Below, piece by piece: positions 9,007 through 17,777 of a stretch of DNA of 64,000 bases (positions within the stretch are counted from its first letter, which is position 1; each line of letters begins with the position of its first letter). The notes below the pieces were generated by a model, which saw nothing but the letters and a program-made list of their open reading frames with translations, ran no database searches and was not told the origin of the DNA. The position numbers and the translations under genes were made by a program. The stretch covers positions 166,863-230,862 of the forward strand of contig NZ_FNJK01000003.1 in the NCBI RefSeq assembly GCF_900104225.1. The letters run 5' to 3'. This stretch comes from Streptococcus equinus (GTDB lineage Bacteria; Bacillota; Bacilli; Lactobacillales; Streptococcaceae).

Positions 9007-9461
9007 TCTGCGTAAGCAGAAAATAATGAAAAAGAAAAGAAAAACACAGGCGTGAATCAGTCACAGCCAATAAACAAGAAAAGAATTGGGGAGAAATTTT
9101 CATGGCTAATCAAGGAAGAATGGCGCAGGCTGTACTTAGGGTACGGCAAGCCATGATGACGATGATTAGTACCGAAAATTTCCACCAAGCTTCAGATAAA
9201 AGGGGACAGGGAGCCCCATCTGAGACTCTTTTCTTATAACTTACCAAACCTCGTTAATGTCAACAGAGAGTGGCATCGAGCTTAAATAATGATATCCGGA
9301 GAGAATCATTTAAGAAATCGCCCCGTGAGGCAACACACTATAAGTCCTAGGTCGCTCCTTGGACTTATTTAGTATAGTCGCTTCGCTTGCTTTAAAAGCA
9401 AGTGAACCAGCTATACTCATGACTAGATAAGAAAAGAGAAAGGCTTTGAACGCCACTTGGG
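9007..9461 (+). ncRNA. Candidate structured RNA or long leader between argG and argH
   Basis: About 450 nt without a convincing ORF but rich in complementary segments. A long hairpin pairs 9093-9101 with 9174-9182 (9 bp), 9106-9112 with 9163-9169 (7), 9120-9124 with 9150-9154 (5) and 9129-9135 with 9141-9147 (7). A second hairpin pairs 9192-9197/9218-9223 and 9202-9205/9214-9217. Others are 9250-9253+9257-9262/9271-9280, 9281-9287/9308-9314, 9342-9347/9361-9366 and 9371-9377/9411-9417 around 9386-9391/9397-9402. The strand 9226-9237 can pair either with 9076-9084 (9 bp) or with the purine run 9427-9438 (12 bp) near argH, a switch-like arrangement. I do not recognise a known RNA family: no T-box motif, tmRNA, RNase P or 6S features. 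Confidence 0.5.
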
Positions 9462-9485
9462 ATGGTAGTTCATTGTATCATTGCT

Positions 9486-10880
9486 ATGACAACAGAAAAT
9501 CATAAATTATGGGGCGGGCGTTTTGAAGCTGGTCTTGAAAAGTGGGTTGAAGAATTTGGAGCATCGATTTCTTTTGACCAAAAAATGGCAGAATTTGATT
9601 TGAAAGGCTCAATTGCTCACGTGACCATGCTTGGTGAAACAGGGATTATCGCAAAAGACGAAGCTGCGCAAATCAAAGCAGGTCTTGAAGAATTGCTTGC
9701 AGAATACAAGGCAGGAAAAATTGAATTTGATGTGTCAAACGAAGACATTCACATGAATATGGAAAGTCTTTTGACAGCAAAAATTGGTCCTGTAGCTGGT
9801 AAATTACACACAGCTCGTTCACGTAATGACCAAGTGGCAACAGATATGCACTTGTATTTGAAAGCCAAACTTGATGAAGTGATTGAAAAGCTTACGAACT
9901 TGCGTAAAACTTTGGTTCATTTGGCTGATGAACATGTCTACACTATCATGCCAGGTTATACGCATTTACAACATGCTCAACCTATTTCATTTGGACATCA
10001 TTTGATGGCATACTACAACATGTTTACACGTGATAGTGAACGTTTTGAATTTAACATCAAGCATGCTGACATGTCACCACTTGGCGCAGCTGCTCTTGCT
10101 GGAACAACTTTCCCAATTGATCGTGAGATGACAGCAGAGCTCATGGGCTTTGCTAAACCATACAGCAACTCACTTGATGCGGTGTCTGACCGTGATTTTA
10201 TTCTAGAATTTTTGTCAAACAGTTCTATTTTGATGATGCACATGAGCCGTATCTGTGAAGAAATCATCAGCTGGTGCTCAAATGAATTTAAGTTTGTGAC
10301 ACTTTCTGATACCTTCTCAACAGGATCATCAATCATGCCACAGAAGAAAAATCCAGATATGGCTGAGTTGATTCGTGGAAAATCTGGTCGTGTTTACGGT
10401 AACTTATTTGGCCTTTTGACAGTCATGAAATCTTTACCTTTGGCTTACAATAAAGATTTGCAAGAAGATAAAGAAGGCATGTTTGATACAGTTGAAACAA
10501 TTACAGTAGCTATCGATATTTTGGCTGGCATGCTTAAAACAATGACCGTCAACAAAGAGCACATGGCTGAATCTACTGAAAAAGACTTCTCAAATGCAAC
10601 TGAGTTGGCTGACTATCTTGCAAGCAAAGGTCTTCCATTCCGTCAAGCACATGAAATTGTTGGTAAATTGGTTCTAGAATGCACTAAAGCAGGTTATTAT
10701 TTGCAAGATGTGCCGTTTGAACGCTATCAAGAAATTTCAGATTTGATTGAAGAAGATATCTATGAAACACTGAAATCTCATACAGCTGTTGAACGTCGTC
10801 ATTCACTAGGTGGTACAGGTTTTGATCAAGTGAAATGGCAGATTAAATTAGCCAATGAAGCCTTGCAAACTCTAGATTAA
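9486..10880 (+). CDS. argH: Argininosuccinate lyase
   Basis: A 464-residue member of the fumarase/aspartase superfamily that splits argininosuccinate to arginine and fumarate. The signature [12 protein letters not shown] with the catalytic Ser loop is near residue 280, and [11 protein letters not shown] and the TPxxxHxQ-like [10 protein letters not shown] motif are intact. I chose the ATG at 9486 because the protein then begins [13 protein letters not shown] as in the family. No Shine-Dalgarno precedes it, and an in-frame ATG at 9462 would add eight unlikely residues. The long structured leader upstream suggests control at the RNA level. Confidence 0.95.
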   Translation: MTTENHKLWGGRFEAGLEKWVEEFGASISFDQKMAEFDLKGSIAHVTMLGETGIIAKDEAAQIKAGLEELLAEYKAGKIEFDVSNEDIHMNMESLLTAKIGPVAGKLHTARSRNDQVATDMHLYLKAKLDEVIEKLTNLRKTLVHLADEHVYTIMPGYTHLQHAQPISFGHHLMAYYNMFTRDSERFEFNIKHADMSPLGAAALAGTTFPIDREMTAELMGFAKPYSNSLDAVSDRDFILEFLSNSSILMMHMSRICEEIISWCSNEFKFVTLSDTFSTGSSIMPQKKNPDMAELIRGKSGRVYGNLFGLLTVMKSLPLAYNKDLQEDKEGMFDTVETITVAIDILAGMLKTMTVNKEHMAESTEKDFSNATELADYLASKGLPFRQAHEIVGKLVLECTKAGYYLQDVPFERYQEISDLIEEDIYETLKSHTAVERRHSLGGTGFDQVKWQIKLANEALQTLD

Positions 10881-10943
10881 TAGACACTTAGGCTTTCCAA
10901 GATTTTTAAGCGTATTTTCCAATAAAAATATTTTAAAGATAAT

Positions 10944-10976
10944 AAGCCCAAACTCCTTAGAGGTTAGGGCTTTTTT
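10944..10976 (+). terminator. Intrinsic terminator after argH
   Basis: AAGCCC / GGGCTT outer stem with an inner ACTCCT / AGGTT helix, then a T run. Confidence 0.85.
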
Positions 10977-10984
10977 GAATTTTA

Positions 10985-10993
10985 TGGTATAAT
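10985..10993 (+). promoter_or_regulatory. rnpA promoter, extended -10
   Basis: TGG-TATAAT, 27 nt before the rnpA start. Confidence 0.6.
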
Positions 10994-11020
10994 AAAAATA
11001 ATTTAGAATGGAGTCGTACG

Positions 11021-11383
11021 TTGAAGAAAACCTATCGTGTCAAAAGTGACAAAGATTTTCAGGCGATTTTTAGCAAAGGAACAAGTGTTGCTAACCGAAA
11101 ATTTGTCCTTTATCATTTAGAAAAAAATCAGAGCCACTATCGAGTAGGGCTTTCTGTGAGCAAAAAACTTGGTAACGCAGTTACTCGTAATAGTATTAAA
11201 CGAAAAATTCGTCACGTTATCATGGAATTGTCACCAAATTTGATTAATAATCAGGACTTTGTCATCATTGCACGTAAAGGTGTCGAGGAACTTGATTACC
11301 ATGAAGTGAAGAAAAATTTATTGCATGTTTTAAAACTTGCTAATTTATATCAGGAAGGTCTCAATAGTGAAAAGAAAGATTAA
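11021..11383 (+). CDS. rnpA: Ribonuclease P protein component
   Basis: A 120-residue basic protein that binds the RNase P RNA and the 5' leader of precursor tRNAs. The N-terminal [16 protein letters not shown] and the RNR motif [15 protein letters not shown] near residues 58-72 are diagnostic. The start is TTG, set by GGAG 7 nt upstream and by family alignment. It overlaps the following yidC by 17 nt, indicating translational coupling. rpmH, often next to rnpA, is found 6.4 kb away here. Confidence 0.94.
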   Translation: MKKTYRVKSDKDFQAIFSKGTSVANRKFVLYHLEKNQSHYRVGLSVSKKLGNAVTRNSIKRKIRHVIMELSPNLINNQDFVIIARKGVEELDYHEVKKNLLHVLKLANLYQEGLNSEKKD

Positions 11384-12182
11384 ATTATTAGGATTAAGTA
11401 GTCTTACTTTAGGACTTTTGGCTGCTTGTGGGCGCAGCGAAGTAACCGCTTCATCAACCAATGGTTGGGAACAAATTGTTTACTTCTTTGCCAAAGCTAT
11501 TCAGTGGCTTTCAATTAATGGTCGTATTGGTGTAGGGATTGTCCTATTTACCATTATCATTCGTGCTATCATGATGCCGCTTTACAACATGCAAATCAAA
11601 TCTGGTCAAAAGATGCAAGATTTGCAGCCAGAGCTTAAAAAATTACAAGAAAAATATCCTGGCCGTGATACAGACAGCCGCATGAAATTAACTGAAGAAA
11701 GCCAAGCCTTATACAAAGAATATGGTGTTAATCCATATGCGACAATGCTTCCTTTGATTGTTCAATTGCCAATTTTGATGGCTTTGTATCAAGCATTGAC
11801 GCGTGTTGCTTTCTTGAAAACAGGAACATTTTTATGGATTGAGTTATCACAACCGGATCCATACTACATCTTGCCTGTCTTAGCTGCTTTCTTTACTTTC
11901 CTTTCAACTTGGTTGAGTAATAAAGCTGCGCGTGAAAAAAATATTGCCATGACCATCATGACTTATGCGATGCCGATTATGATTTTCTTTATGGGGTTCA
12001 GATTGGCTTCAGGGGTTGTGCTTTATTGGACAGTATCATATGCATTCCAAGTGTTCCAAATTCTTTTATTGAACAATCCTTTTAAAATTATTGCAAAACG
12101 TAAGGAAGAGGAGAACGCTGAAAAAGAACGTGCGGCTAAAATTCGTCGTGCTAAGAAGAAAGCGCAAAAGAGAAGAAAGTAA
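11367..12182 (+). CDS. yidC: Membrane protein insertase YidC (OxaA/SpoIIIJ type), lipoprotein
   Basis: A 271-residue insertase that places proteins into the cytoplasmic membrane alone or with SecYEG. The N-terminus carries a lipoprotein signal ending LGLLAAC with Cys21 as the acylation site, then about five transmembrane segments; [20 protein letters not shown] contains the conserved hydrophilic-groove Arg. The tail ([17 protein letters not shown]) is strongly basic and can bind ribosomes. The GTG at 11367 is chosen because it gives a normal lipoprotein signal and follows GGAAGG; an upstream ATG at 11337 would spoil the signal. Confidence 0.92.
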   Translation: MKRKIKLLGLSSLTLGLLAACGRSEVTASSTNGWEQIVYFFAKAIQWLSINGRIGVGIVLFTIIIRAIMMPLYNMQIKSGQKMQDLQPELKKLQEKYPGRDTDSRMKLTEESQALYKEYGVNPYATMLPLIVQLPILMALYQALTRVAFLKTGTFLWIELSQPDPYYILPVLAAFFTFLSTWLSNKAAREKNIAMTIMTYAMPIMIFFMGFRLASGVVLYWTVSYAFQVFQILLLNNPFKIIAKRKEEENAEKERAAKIRRAKKKAQKRRK

Positions 12183-12194
12183 GAGGATAAGAAT

Positions 12195-13202
12195 ATGGTA
12201 ATATTCACAGGTCGGACTGTTGAAGATGCTATTGAAAAAGGTTTGAAAGAGTTAAATCTTTCACGTCTTAAAGCCCACATTAAAGTTGTTTCTCGTGAGA
12301 AAAAGGGTTTCTTTGGTTTTGGTAAGAAACCGGCTCAAGTAGATATTGAAGGGATTAACGAAGTAACTGCTCATCGAGCAAATCAAAAAGCTGTTAAAGG
12401 TGTGCCAGAAGAAGTTAATCAAAAAAATGAGCCAGTATCATCAAAATTTGAAGATACTATGGAGCTTCGAAAAGTTGCTAGCATCATTAAGAAAATGGAA
12501 GAGCGTGGCGAAGTCATTGATGACTCAGTCAAAGAAGATATCGTCATGCACAAGAAAAAAACACAAACCATTCTTGAAGAAGCTGGTCACACAGAAGTTC
12601 TAGAAGCACTTGGCAAAGTAAATGACGCTAAAGAAGTTGCTCAAGAGGCTAAAGAAGTTTCAGACACACCCAAACCTGTTAATACAGATCAAAGCTTTGA
12701 AGAATTTGTTGCTAGTGAATTTCCAGCTCAACGTGAATTGAGCAAAGATATTGAAAAAGCAACTGAAGAAGTTGCCGACTACGTTAAAAAAGTGATTTAT
12801 GAGATGGATATTGAGGCAACTGTTGAGACAAGCCACAACCGTCGTCAAATCAACTTACAAATTGAAACACCAGAAGCAGGTCGAGTGATTGGTTATCACG
12901 GAAAAGTCTTGAAGTCACTTCAATTGCTTTCACAAAATTTCTTACATGACCGCTATTCAAAGAACTTCTCTGTTATCTTAAATGTTCATGATTACGTAGA
13001 ACATCGTACAGAAACATTGATTGAATTCACACGTAAAGCTGCTAGTCGCGTACTTGAAACTGGTAAAGATTATGTTATGGATCCAATGAGTAATAGTGAA
13101 CGAAAAATTGTTCATAAAACAATCACTGGTATCGAAGGTGTTGATAGTTATTCTGAAGGTAACGATCCAAATCGTTATGTGGTTGTCACACCTGTTCAAT
13201 AA
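12195..13202 (+). CDS. khpB: RNA-binding protein KhpB (Jag/EloR)
   Basis: A 335-residue protein with the Jag N-terminal domain (MVIFTGRTVEDAIEKGLKEL..., ending in GFFGFGKKPA), a long acidic linker (about 60-190), a KH domain (GRVIGYHGKVLKSLQ near residue 232) and a C-terminal R3H domain (near residues 275-335). In streptococci KhpB forms a complex with KhpA, binds small and messenger RNAs and controls cell elongation. It sits 12 nt after yidC in the conserved rnpA-yidC-jag operon and is followed by a terminator. Confidence 0.92.
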   Translation: MVIFTGRTVEDAIEKGLKELNLSRLKAHIKVVSREKKGFFGFGKKPAQVDIEGINEVTAHRANQKAVKGVPEEVNQKNEPVSSKFEDTMELRKVASIIKKMEERGEVIDDSVKEDIVMHKKKTQTILEEAGHTEVLEALGKVNDAKEVAQEAKEVSDTPKPVNTDQSFEEFVASEFPAQRELSKDIEKATEEVADYVKKVIYEMDIEATVETSHNRRQINLQIETPEAGRVIGYHGKVLKSLQLLSQNFLHDRYSKNFSVILNVHDYVEHRTETLIEFTRKAASRVLETGKDYVMDPMSNSERKIVHKTITGIEGVDSYSEGNDPNRYVVVTPVQ

Positions 13203-13206
13203 GAGG

Positions 13207-13229
13207 AAAAAGCCCGTTAGGGCTTTTTT
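13207..13229 (+). terminator. Terminator of the rnpA-yidC-khpB operon
   Basis: AAAAAGCCC / GGGCTTTTTT, GTTA tetraloop. Confidence 0.9.
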
Positions 13230-13233
13230 ATTT

Positions 13234-13264
13234 ACCGCTTACCAATTATTTTTAACCGCTTACC
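13234..13264 (+). promoter_or_regulatory. Direct repeat with 21-bp period, probable LytTR operator
   Basis: ACCGCTTACC at 13234-13243 recurs exactly at 13255-13264, 21 bp (two helical turns) apart. This is the geometry of LytTR-domain binding sites. It lies about 30 bp before a TAAAAT -10 (13296-13301) of an operon whose third gene encodes a LytTR protein, suggesting autoregulation. The sequence is related to, but distinct from, the bacteriocin-locus repeats after 48.8 kb. Confidence 0.65.
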
Positions 13265-13265
13265 G

Positions 13266-13293
13266 AAAAAGGCTTTATATCGAGCCTTTTTTT
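13266..13293 (+). terminator. Second terminator hairpin, inside the ABC operon promoter
   Basis: AAAAAGGCT / AGCCTTTTT with a T run, lying between the LytTR repeat and the -10. It probably acts as a back-up for the upstream operon and insulates the promoter. Confidence 0.75.
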
Positions 13294-13324
13294 GATAAAA
13301 TAATGTCAAAAGGGAGGGACGATT

Positions 13325-14176
13325 ATGCTAATTAGAACAAAAAATCTAATCAAAACCTTCGGAGATAAAACAGTAATTGATCACTTAAATTTGGAAGTGG
13401 AAGAAGGGAAATTATTAGCCTATATCGGGACAAATGGTGCTGGGAAATCAACAACGATGAAGATGCTAACTGGTTTGTTAGAACCAACTTCAGGGGAGAT
13501 TGAATTGGCACCAGATTTGAAGATTGGAATGGTTTTTCAAGATAGCGTTCTTGATGCTGAACTAAGTGTTTTGGATAATTTAAAGAGTCGACAAGCACTT
13601 TATCATCAAAAAGATAAAGTTTGGTTAGAAAAATTAATTCAATTAACAGGCTTGGATACTTTTCTTAATCAAGCTTATGGCACATTATCTGGAGGGCAAC
13701 GACGTCGTGTCGATATTGTTCGTGCGCTTTTGAATAAACCTAACTTGTTATTTTTGGATGAGCCGACAACAGGGCTTGACATTCAGACACGTGAGGCTAT
13801 TTGGGACTTATTACGTCGTTTGCAACGTGAAGAGAAGTTAACCATCTTTTTGACGACTCATTATCTTGAAGAAGCTGAAAATGCAGATATGGCTTATATT
13901 ATTGACCAAGGGAAGGTTTTGGCTAAAGGCTCTGCTAAAGAATTAAAGGAAACATATTCAAAACCACATTTATTAATTGAAACAAATGATACGGCTGCTT
14001 TTTCAGATGTTGACTATAAGTGCTTGGAAGATGGTCGTTTGAAGATTATTGTTGAAGATTCTGCACAAGCTTTGGCCATTTTATCAGACAAGCGTGCAGT
14101 GATTAGTGATTTTGATTATGTTAAAGCAAATATCAATGATGTCTTTTTGAGCATTACGGGAAAGGAGATGGCGTAA
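13325..14176 (+). CDS. ABC transporter ATP-binding protein
   Basis: A 283-residue nucleotide-binding subunit. Walker A GTNGAGKST is at about residues 37-45, the signature SGGQRRRVDI at about 121, and Walker B LLFLDEPTTGLD at about 141, followed by a DrrA-like C-terminal region. It pairs with the ABC-2-type permease that starts 1 nt downstream; such pairs export drugs, lipids or peptides. Start ATG with GGGAGGG. With the following LytTR and DUF3021 genes it forms a four-gene operon. Confidence 0.85.
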   Translation: MLIRTKNLIKTFGDKTVIDHLNLEVEEGKLLAYIGTNGAGKSTTMKMLTGLLEPTSGEIELAPDLKIGMVFQDSVLDAELSVLDNLKSRQALYHQKDKVWLEKLIQLTGLDTFLNQAYGTLSGGQRRRVDIVRALLNKPNLLFLDEPTTGLDIQTREAIWDLLRRLQREEKLTIFLTTHYLEEAENADMAYIIDQGKVLAKGSAKELKETYSKPHLLIETNDTAAFSDVDYKCLEDGRLKIIVEDSAQALAILSDKRAVISDFDYVKANINDVFLSITGKEMA

Positions 14177-14177
14177 G

Positions 14178-15017
14178 ATGTGGGCAATGACAAAACGAAA
14201 CTTAAAACTTTATTTTTCAAATAAGGCTAGTGTTTTTTTCTCATTACTTGGAGCTTTGATTGCTTTCATTCTTTATGTTGTTTTTTTACAAAAGAATATG
14301 CAAGATTCATTTACAGGAACACCGAATTTAGAAGAGCTTCTTGATAATTGGGTTCTGGGTGGTACGTTAGCCGTTACGAGTATTACAACAACTTGGACTG
14401 GGGTTACACGTCTGGTAGAAGATAAAGTAAGCCATAAATTAGAAGATTTCTTATTAACAGATATTTCTCGTTTGAAAATCTATCTTGGTTATTTGATTTC
14501 TTCTAGTGTGATTGGTTTTATCATGCAATTAATCATGTTGACTATCATGAAATTGTATTTCTACTGGCAAGATGATGTTAGTTTTGATCTCGATCATTTG
14601 CCACAAATTCTTCTGATTATGCTTATAAGTTCTATTATGGGTTCAGGAATTGCTTTGTTTGTTTTACAATTCATTAAAACTTTGTCAACAAGCGAAGCCT
14701 TGGCAACAATTGTCGGGACTGTTTCTGGTTTCCTTGTGGGAGTTTACATGCCAATCGGAGTTCTGCCTGATTTCGCTCAAAAAGTGGTTAAATTAACGCC
14801 TGCTGCCTATGTTGCTGCGGCTTATCGTCAGCTGTTGATTGCTAAGGATGCTGTCAATGAAGAATCAAAAGAATTTTTAGGAATTGGTTTGAAATTAAAA
14901 GAGCTAACGACTATCAACCAAGAAATTTTACTTATTAGTCTTGTCGCTTGTGGCTCTATTGTTCTTATAGCCATTAGTTTATACGTTAAAAGATTTGCGT
15001 TTATCAAAAATAAATAA
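14178..15017 (+). CDS. ABC-2 type transporter permease
   Basis: A 279-residue membrane protein with six predicted hydrophobic segments (for example ASVFFSLLGALIAFILYVVF near the N-terminus and ILLISLVACGSIVLIAISLY at the C-terminus) typical of DrrB/ABC-2 permeases. It begins 1 nt after the ATPase stop codon, so the two are translationally coupled. The cargo is unknown; location beside a LytTR regulator hints at a sensed peptide or toxic compound. Confidence 0.82.
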   Translation: MWAMTKRNLKLYFSNKASVFFSLLGALIAFILYVVFLQKNMQDSFTGTPNLEELLDNWVLGGTLAVTSITTTWTGVTRLVEDKVSHKLEDFLLTDISRLKIYLGYLISSSVIGFIMQLIMLTIMKLYFYWQDDVSFDLDHLPQILLIMLISSIMGSGIALFVLQFIKTLSTSEALATIVGTVSGFLVGVYMPIGVLPDFAQKVVKLTPAAYVAAAYRQLLIAKDAVNEESKEFLGIGLKLKELTTINQEILLISLVACGSIVLIAISLYVKRFAFIKNK

Positions 15018-15031
15018 GAAGGAGATGGCCT

Positions 15032-15487
15032 GTGCACTGCCAGTTTGAAGAGGATAATTGTTTACCAAAAGATGCTATTGAAGTTTTAGTACGAAGTGGA
15101 AAATACAATCAAGCTGTTCAAGATGTTTTGGATTATTTAGCAAAATTTGAGCAGGAAAAGACAGAAGTCTTACCAATTAAAACATCCATCAGGACGGAAG
15201 TTTTGCATGTGGCGGATTTAATCCTTGTGGATGTTGACGGAAGTTCCTTGGTTTTAGAGACGACCAATGGGAGACTTGTGACAAATGATCGTTTATACAA
15301 GTTTCGCGAGCGCCTAGCTAATCCAGATTTTGTGCAGGTCTCAAAACATGCCTTGATTAATATTAATCATTTAAAATCGTTAGAGAGTAGTTTTTCAGGA
15401 AATATGCTAGCTTTGCTGACAAATGATATTACGACAGATGTTAGTAGACGTTACCTGTCTAATGTCGAAAAAGCTTTGGGAATGTGA
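15032..15487 (+). CDS. LytTR-domain DNA-binding regulator without receiver domain
   Basis: A 151-residue protein with a short helical N-terminus and a C-terminal LytTR domain (about residues 55-150: LVLETTNGRLVTNDRLYKF, then FVQVSKHALININHLKSL). It lacks a phosphoacceptor domain, so activity is probably governed by the partner DUF3021 membrane protein encoded 10 nt downstream, as in the LytTR regulatory systems of other streptococci (HdrRM, BrsRM; general class only). The start is GTG 8 nt after AGAAGGAGA. The 13234-13264 repeat is its likely target. Confidence 0.82.
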   Translation: MHCQFEEDNCLPKDAIEVLVRSGKYNQAVQDVLDYLAKFEQEKTEVLPIKTSIRTEVLHVADLILVDVDGSSLVLETTNGRLVTNDRLYKFRERLANPDFVQVSKHALININHLKSLESSFSGNMLALLTNDITTDVSRRYLSNVEKALGM

Positions 15488-15497
15488 GGTGTGATTG

Positions 15498-15899
15498 ATG
15501 AGATATCTTAAACGAGGCGTTGCGTATTTTTTAATTGGCATCGGATTTGGAAGTCTTATTTACTTATTTTACTTATGGCAATGTCATGTTGAGGCGCAAA
15601 CTGTTCAACAGATAACCTATGTTGTCTTTATAAGTGGCTTGATTGGCTTGGTCAGTATGATTTTTGAAATTGAGGCCATCCCAATGATATGGGAAATCAT
15701 TATTCACTTTTGTTTAGTTTATAGTTTGAATAGCTGGTTGAATATGCTCCTTGGGCTTACAAAATCATTTATTTGGTCATGGCAATTTTTAGGAGAATTT
15801 GTCTTAACGTATTTGATTATTTGGTTTGTGATTTATATTAGTTTTAATAATCGCGTAAAAAATATTAATCAGAAATTGAAAGAAAAACTAGATCAATAG
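15498..15899 (+). CDS. DUF3021 family membrane protein
   Basis: A 133-residue protein with four hydrophobic segments (GVAYFLIGIGFGSLIYLFYL, VVFISGLIGLVSMIF, IIIHFCLVYSL and FVLTYLIIWFVIYISF), the pattern of DUF3021 proteins that usually accompany stand-alone LytTR regulators. It probably restrains or senses for the LytTR partner; this is inference from gene pairing. I use the ATG at 15498; a TTG one codon earlier is possible. A terminator follows at once. Confidence 0.78.
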   Translation: MRYLKRGVAYFLIGIGFGSLIYLFYLWQCHVEAQTVQQITYVVFISGLIGLVSMIFEIEAIPMIWEIIIHFCLVYSLNSWLNMLLGLTKSFIWSWQFLGEFVLTYLIIWFVIYISFNNRVKNINQKLKEKLDQ

Positions 15900-15908
15900 A
15901 TCATTAAT

Positions 15909-15939
15909 AAAGTCTTTAGAAGTTTTCTAGAGACTTTTT
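15909..15939 (+). terminator. Terminator of the ABC-LytTR-DUF3021 operon
   Basis: AAAGTCT(T)TAGAA / TTCTA(G)AGACTTT stem and T run. Confidence 0.85.
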
Positions 15940-16048
15940 AGTTGCTTTAAAATGCTAAAAACATGGTAGAAAAAAGTTTTTTCAAGTGTTATCATAATTG
16001 CGGTATCTTTTAGGGATAACCAAAAATAATTAAAAATAGCAATCAGTT

Positions 16049-16116
16049 AGGGATAGTCATGTAGAAAAGAGCAGGTTTCTGTTCTCTTTTTTTGGGAGTT
16101 TTAACAGACTATCCCT
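16049..16116 (+). promoter_or_regulatory. Nested terminator in the leader of the secreted beta-helix gene
   Basis: A terminator hairpin (AGAGCAG at 16068-16074, CTGTTCT at 16079-16085, then C and seven Ts) lies inside a perfect outer 10-bp helix AGGGATAGTC (16049-16058) / GACTATCCCT (16107-16116), directly before the gene's AAGGGAAAGGGG ribosome binding region. No gene lies between this hairpin and the previous operon terminator 110 bp upstream, so it looks like an attenuator rather than a second operon end. The rest of 15940-16140 holds only a weak CATAAT -10. Confidence 0.5.
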
Positions 16117-16140
16117 TTGTAAGGGAAAGGGGCAGTTGCT

Positions 16141-17622
16141 ATGAAGGGGAAAATAAGAAAGGCTGCGGTGAGAACAACAGTCATCACATTTACATTGTTT
16201 AGTTTTGGAACTCATTTGACGGTTTTAGCAGATGAATCTGGAGAATCGTATACTTGGGATGATTTTTCGCAAGGAAAGCAAGTGGCAAATACTAAAGTGG
16301 GGACAGTAAACATCTACACTCAGCAAGATCTTGAAGATTATTTGGAAAGAACAGGTTGTGATTTATCTGGGGACGCCATTTGGTTTTATAATGCTGAGGA
16401 CATTGTTTTTCCAAAGGGGACTTACTATGTTGATGGTGCTTATTTGGATTTTTATTTGCCGAGTGCGACGGGAAATATTGATTTTAATGGGTCAACATTA
16501 CTAATTGGTGATGGTGCTGCGACCATGAGAGGTAATGGTGACCAATATCATCGCATGTTTTCTAACTTGACTATCTATGGAACAACAGGCTGTGATGAGA
16601 GTTATGCTTTTGGGAAAAGTAATATCAATCCATACACTGGGACAAGTAAAACAGGTGCTTGGGATGCTTATCTTTATCATGTGTCTAACATGAATTTTAG
16701 TCATTTAAAGCTTAATAATGCTCAAAACGTGGATGGGCATCTTTTCGATGTAATTGGTTCTAGTCACATCACTTTTGATGATATCAAAGCGCGTGGTTCA
16801 GCTCTATCAACATCACTCGGACAAGATTTACTTTACAACCTTTATCAGAGACGATCTCATTCCATTTTTTCTGAAGCTATTCAGCTTGATAGTGCTATTT
16901 TGGGTTCTTTAGGAACTGTTAACGGTGCTTATGACGGCTTTTTTGATGGTTCTCAATCATGGGGAAAAATCTGGGAAGGCGAGACATATGATAACTGTGC
17001 GAGTTCTGATGTTTCAATAACGCAATCAGAATTTACTTCCTACCATGGGCCAACTGGCTTATCCTTAATTCGAAAAATTGACCAAACTGTCCGTAAATAT
17101 GGTGCGGGTCTCGGCAGTCATACGGTTGGTAAAACAGGCTATCATGGGATTGTTATCGATGATGTTTTAATGGAAGGAACGGTCTATGTCACAGCAACAC
17201 CGAATACTGACTTAGCTCCTATTAAATTTTTGAATTCAGATTATTATCAGACTCATATTGATAAAGATTCTACGGTTAAGAAATCAGACTATATTGCAGG
17301 AGATATTGTTCGTCAGACGACAGATATCCAAGTCACAAATGTCCGTTATGTTAATACCAATACCTCAGGATTTTTAAATCCATCTGGTGAGGATACACCC
17401 AATTCTGTCTGGAGAGCATATTATGATGACGATGACAATCCTGATAATAATAAAGTAACTTCAGTAACCAATTGTGATACTAATGGTCACGAGATTTCAA
17501 GTATTGATGGCTATAGTGAGGTTGAACCAGTTATTAACCGCGATAATATAACCTATACCTTAATAGAAAGTCAGTTCGATCCTGCAAGTGGTCAGTTGAT
17601 TAGAACTTATGAAGCTTCTTAA
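16141..17622 (+). CDS. Secreted protein, probable right-handed beta-helix (pectate-lyase-like) fold
   Basis: A 493-residue protein with a Sec signal peptide (about 31 residues, basic start, hydrophobic core VITFTLFSFGTHLTVL, cut after LAD or near it). The body has the short-strand repeats of parallel beta-helix enzymes: FPKGTYYVDG, NIDFNGSTLLIGDGAA, NMNFSHLKLNNAQNVDG, HITFDDIKARGS. No LPXTG, GW or choline-binding anchor is seen, so it is probably released. Polysaccharide binding or cleavage is plausible near a glucan locus, but I cannot name an enzyme and do not recognise a catalytic triad. The start ATG lies 10 nt after AAGGGG. Confidence 0.6.
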   Translation: MKGKIRKAAVRTTVITFTLFSFGTHLTVLADESGESYTWDDFSQGKQVANTKVGTVNIYTQQDLEDYLERTGCDLSGDAIWFYNAEDIVFPKGTYYVDGAYLDFYLPSATGNIDFNGSTLLIGDGAATMRGNGDQYHRMFSNLTIYGTTGCDESYAFGKSNINPYTGTSKTGAWDAYLYHVSNMNFSHLKLNNAQNVDGHLFDVIGSSHITFDDIKARGSALSTSLGQDLLYNLYQRRSHSIFSEAIQLDSAILGSLGTVNGAYDGFFDGSQSWGKIWEGETYDNCASSDVSITQSEFTSYHGPTGLSLIRKIDQTVRKYGAGLGSHTVGKTGYHGIVIDDVLMEGTVYVTATPNTDLAPIKFLNSDYYQTHIDKDSTVKKSDYIAGDIVRQTTDIQVTNVRYVNTNTSGFLNPSGEDTPNSVWRAYYDDDDNPDNNKVTSVTNCDTNGHEISSIDGYSEVEPVINRDNITYTLIESQFDPASGQLIRTYEAS

Positions 17623-17674
17623 AGTGTAAATGAAACTTGAAAAGAAAGTCCTTGAAATTAAACAAAAGTATGGC

Positions 17675-17703
17675 TTGACAGTTAGACGTACTTATTATAA
17701 AAT
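17675..17703 (+). promoter_or_regulatory. rpmH promoter
   Basis: TTGACA, 17-bp spacer, TAAAAT; 75 nt before rpmH, leaving a moderately long leader. Confidence 0.75.
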
Positions 17704-17777
17704 AATATGGTATGTTTAGTAACTGATCAAATATAGCCGGCTAAACGAATACGAAAATCTATTAGGAGGTATTCATC

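Noticed and set aside
9462..9485. Upstream in-frame ATG for argH
   Set aside because: Adds eight residues not found in the family; the ATG at 9486 gives the conserved N-terminus.
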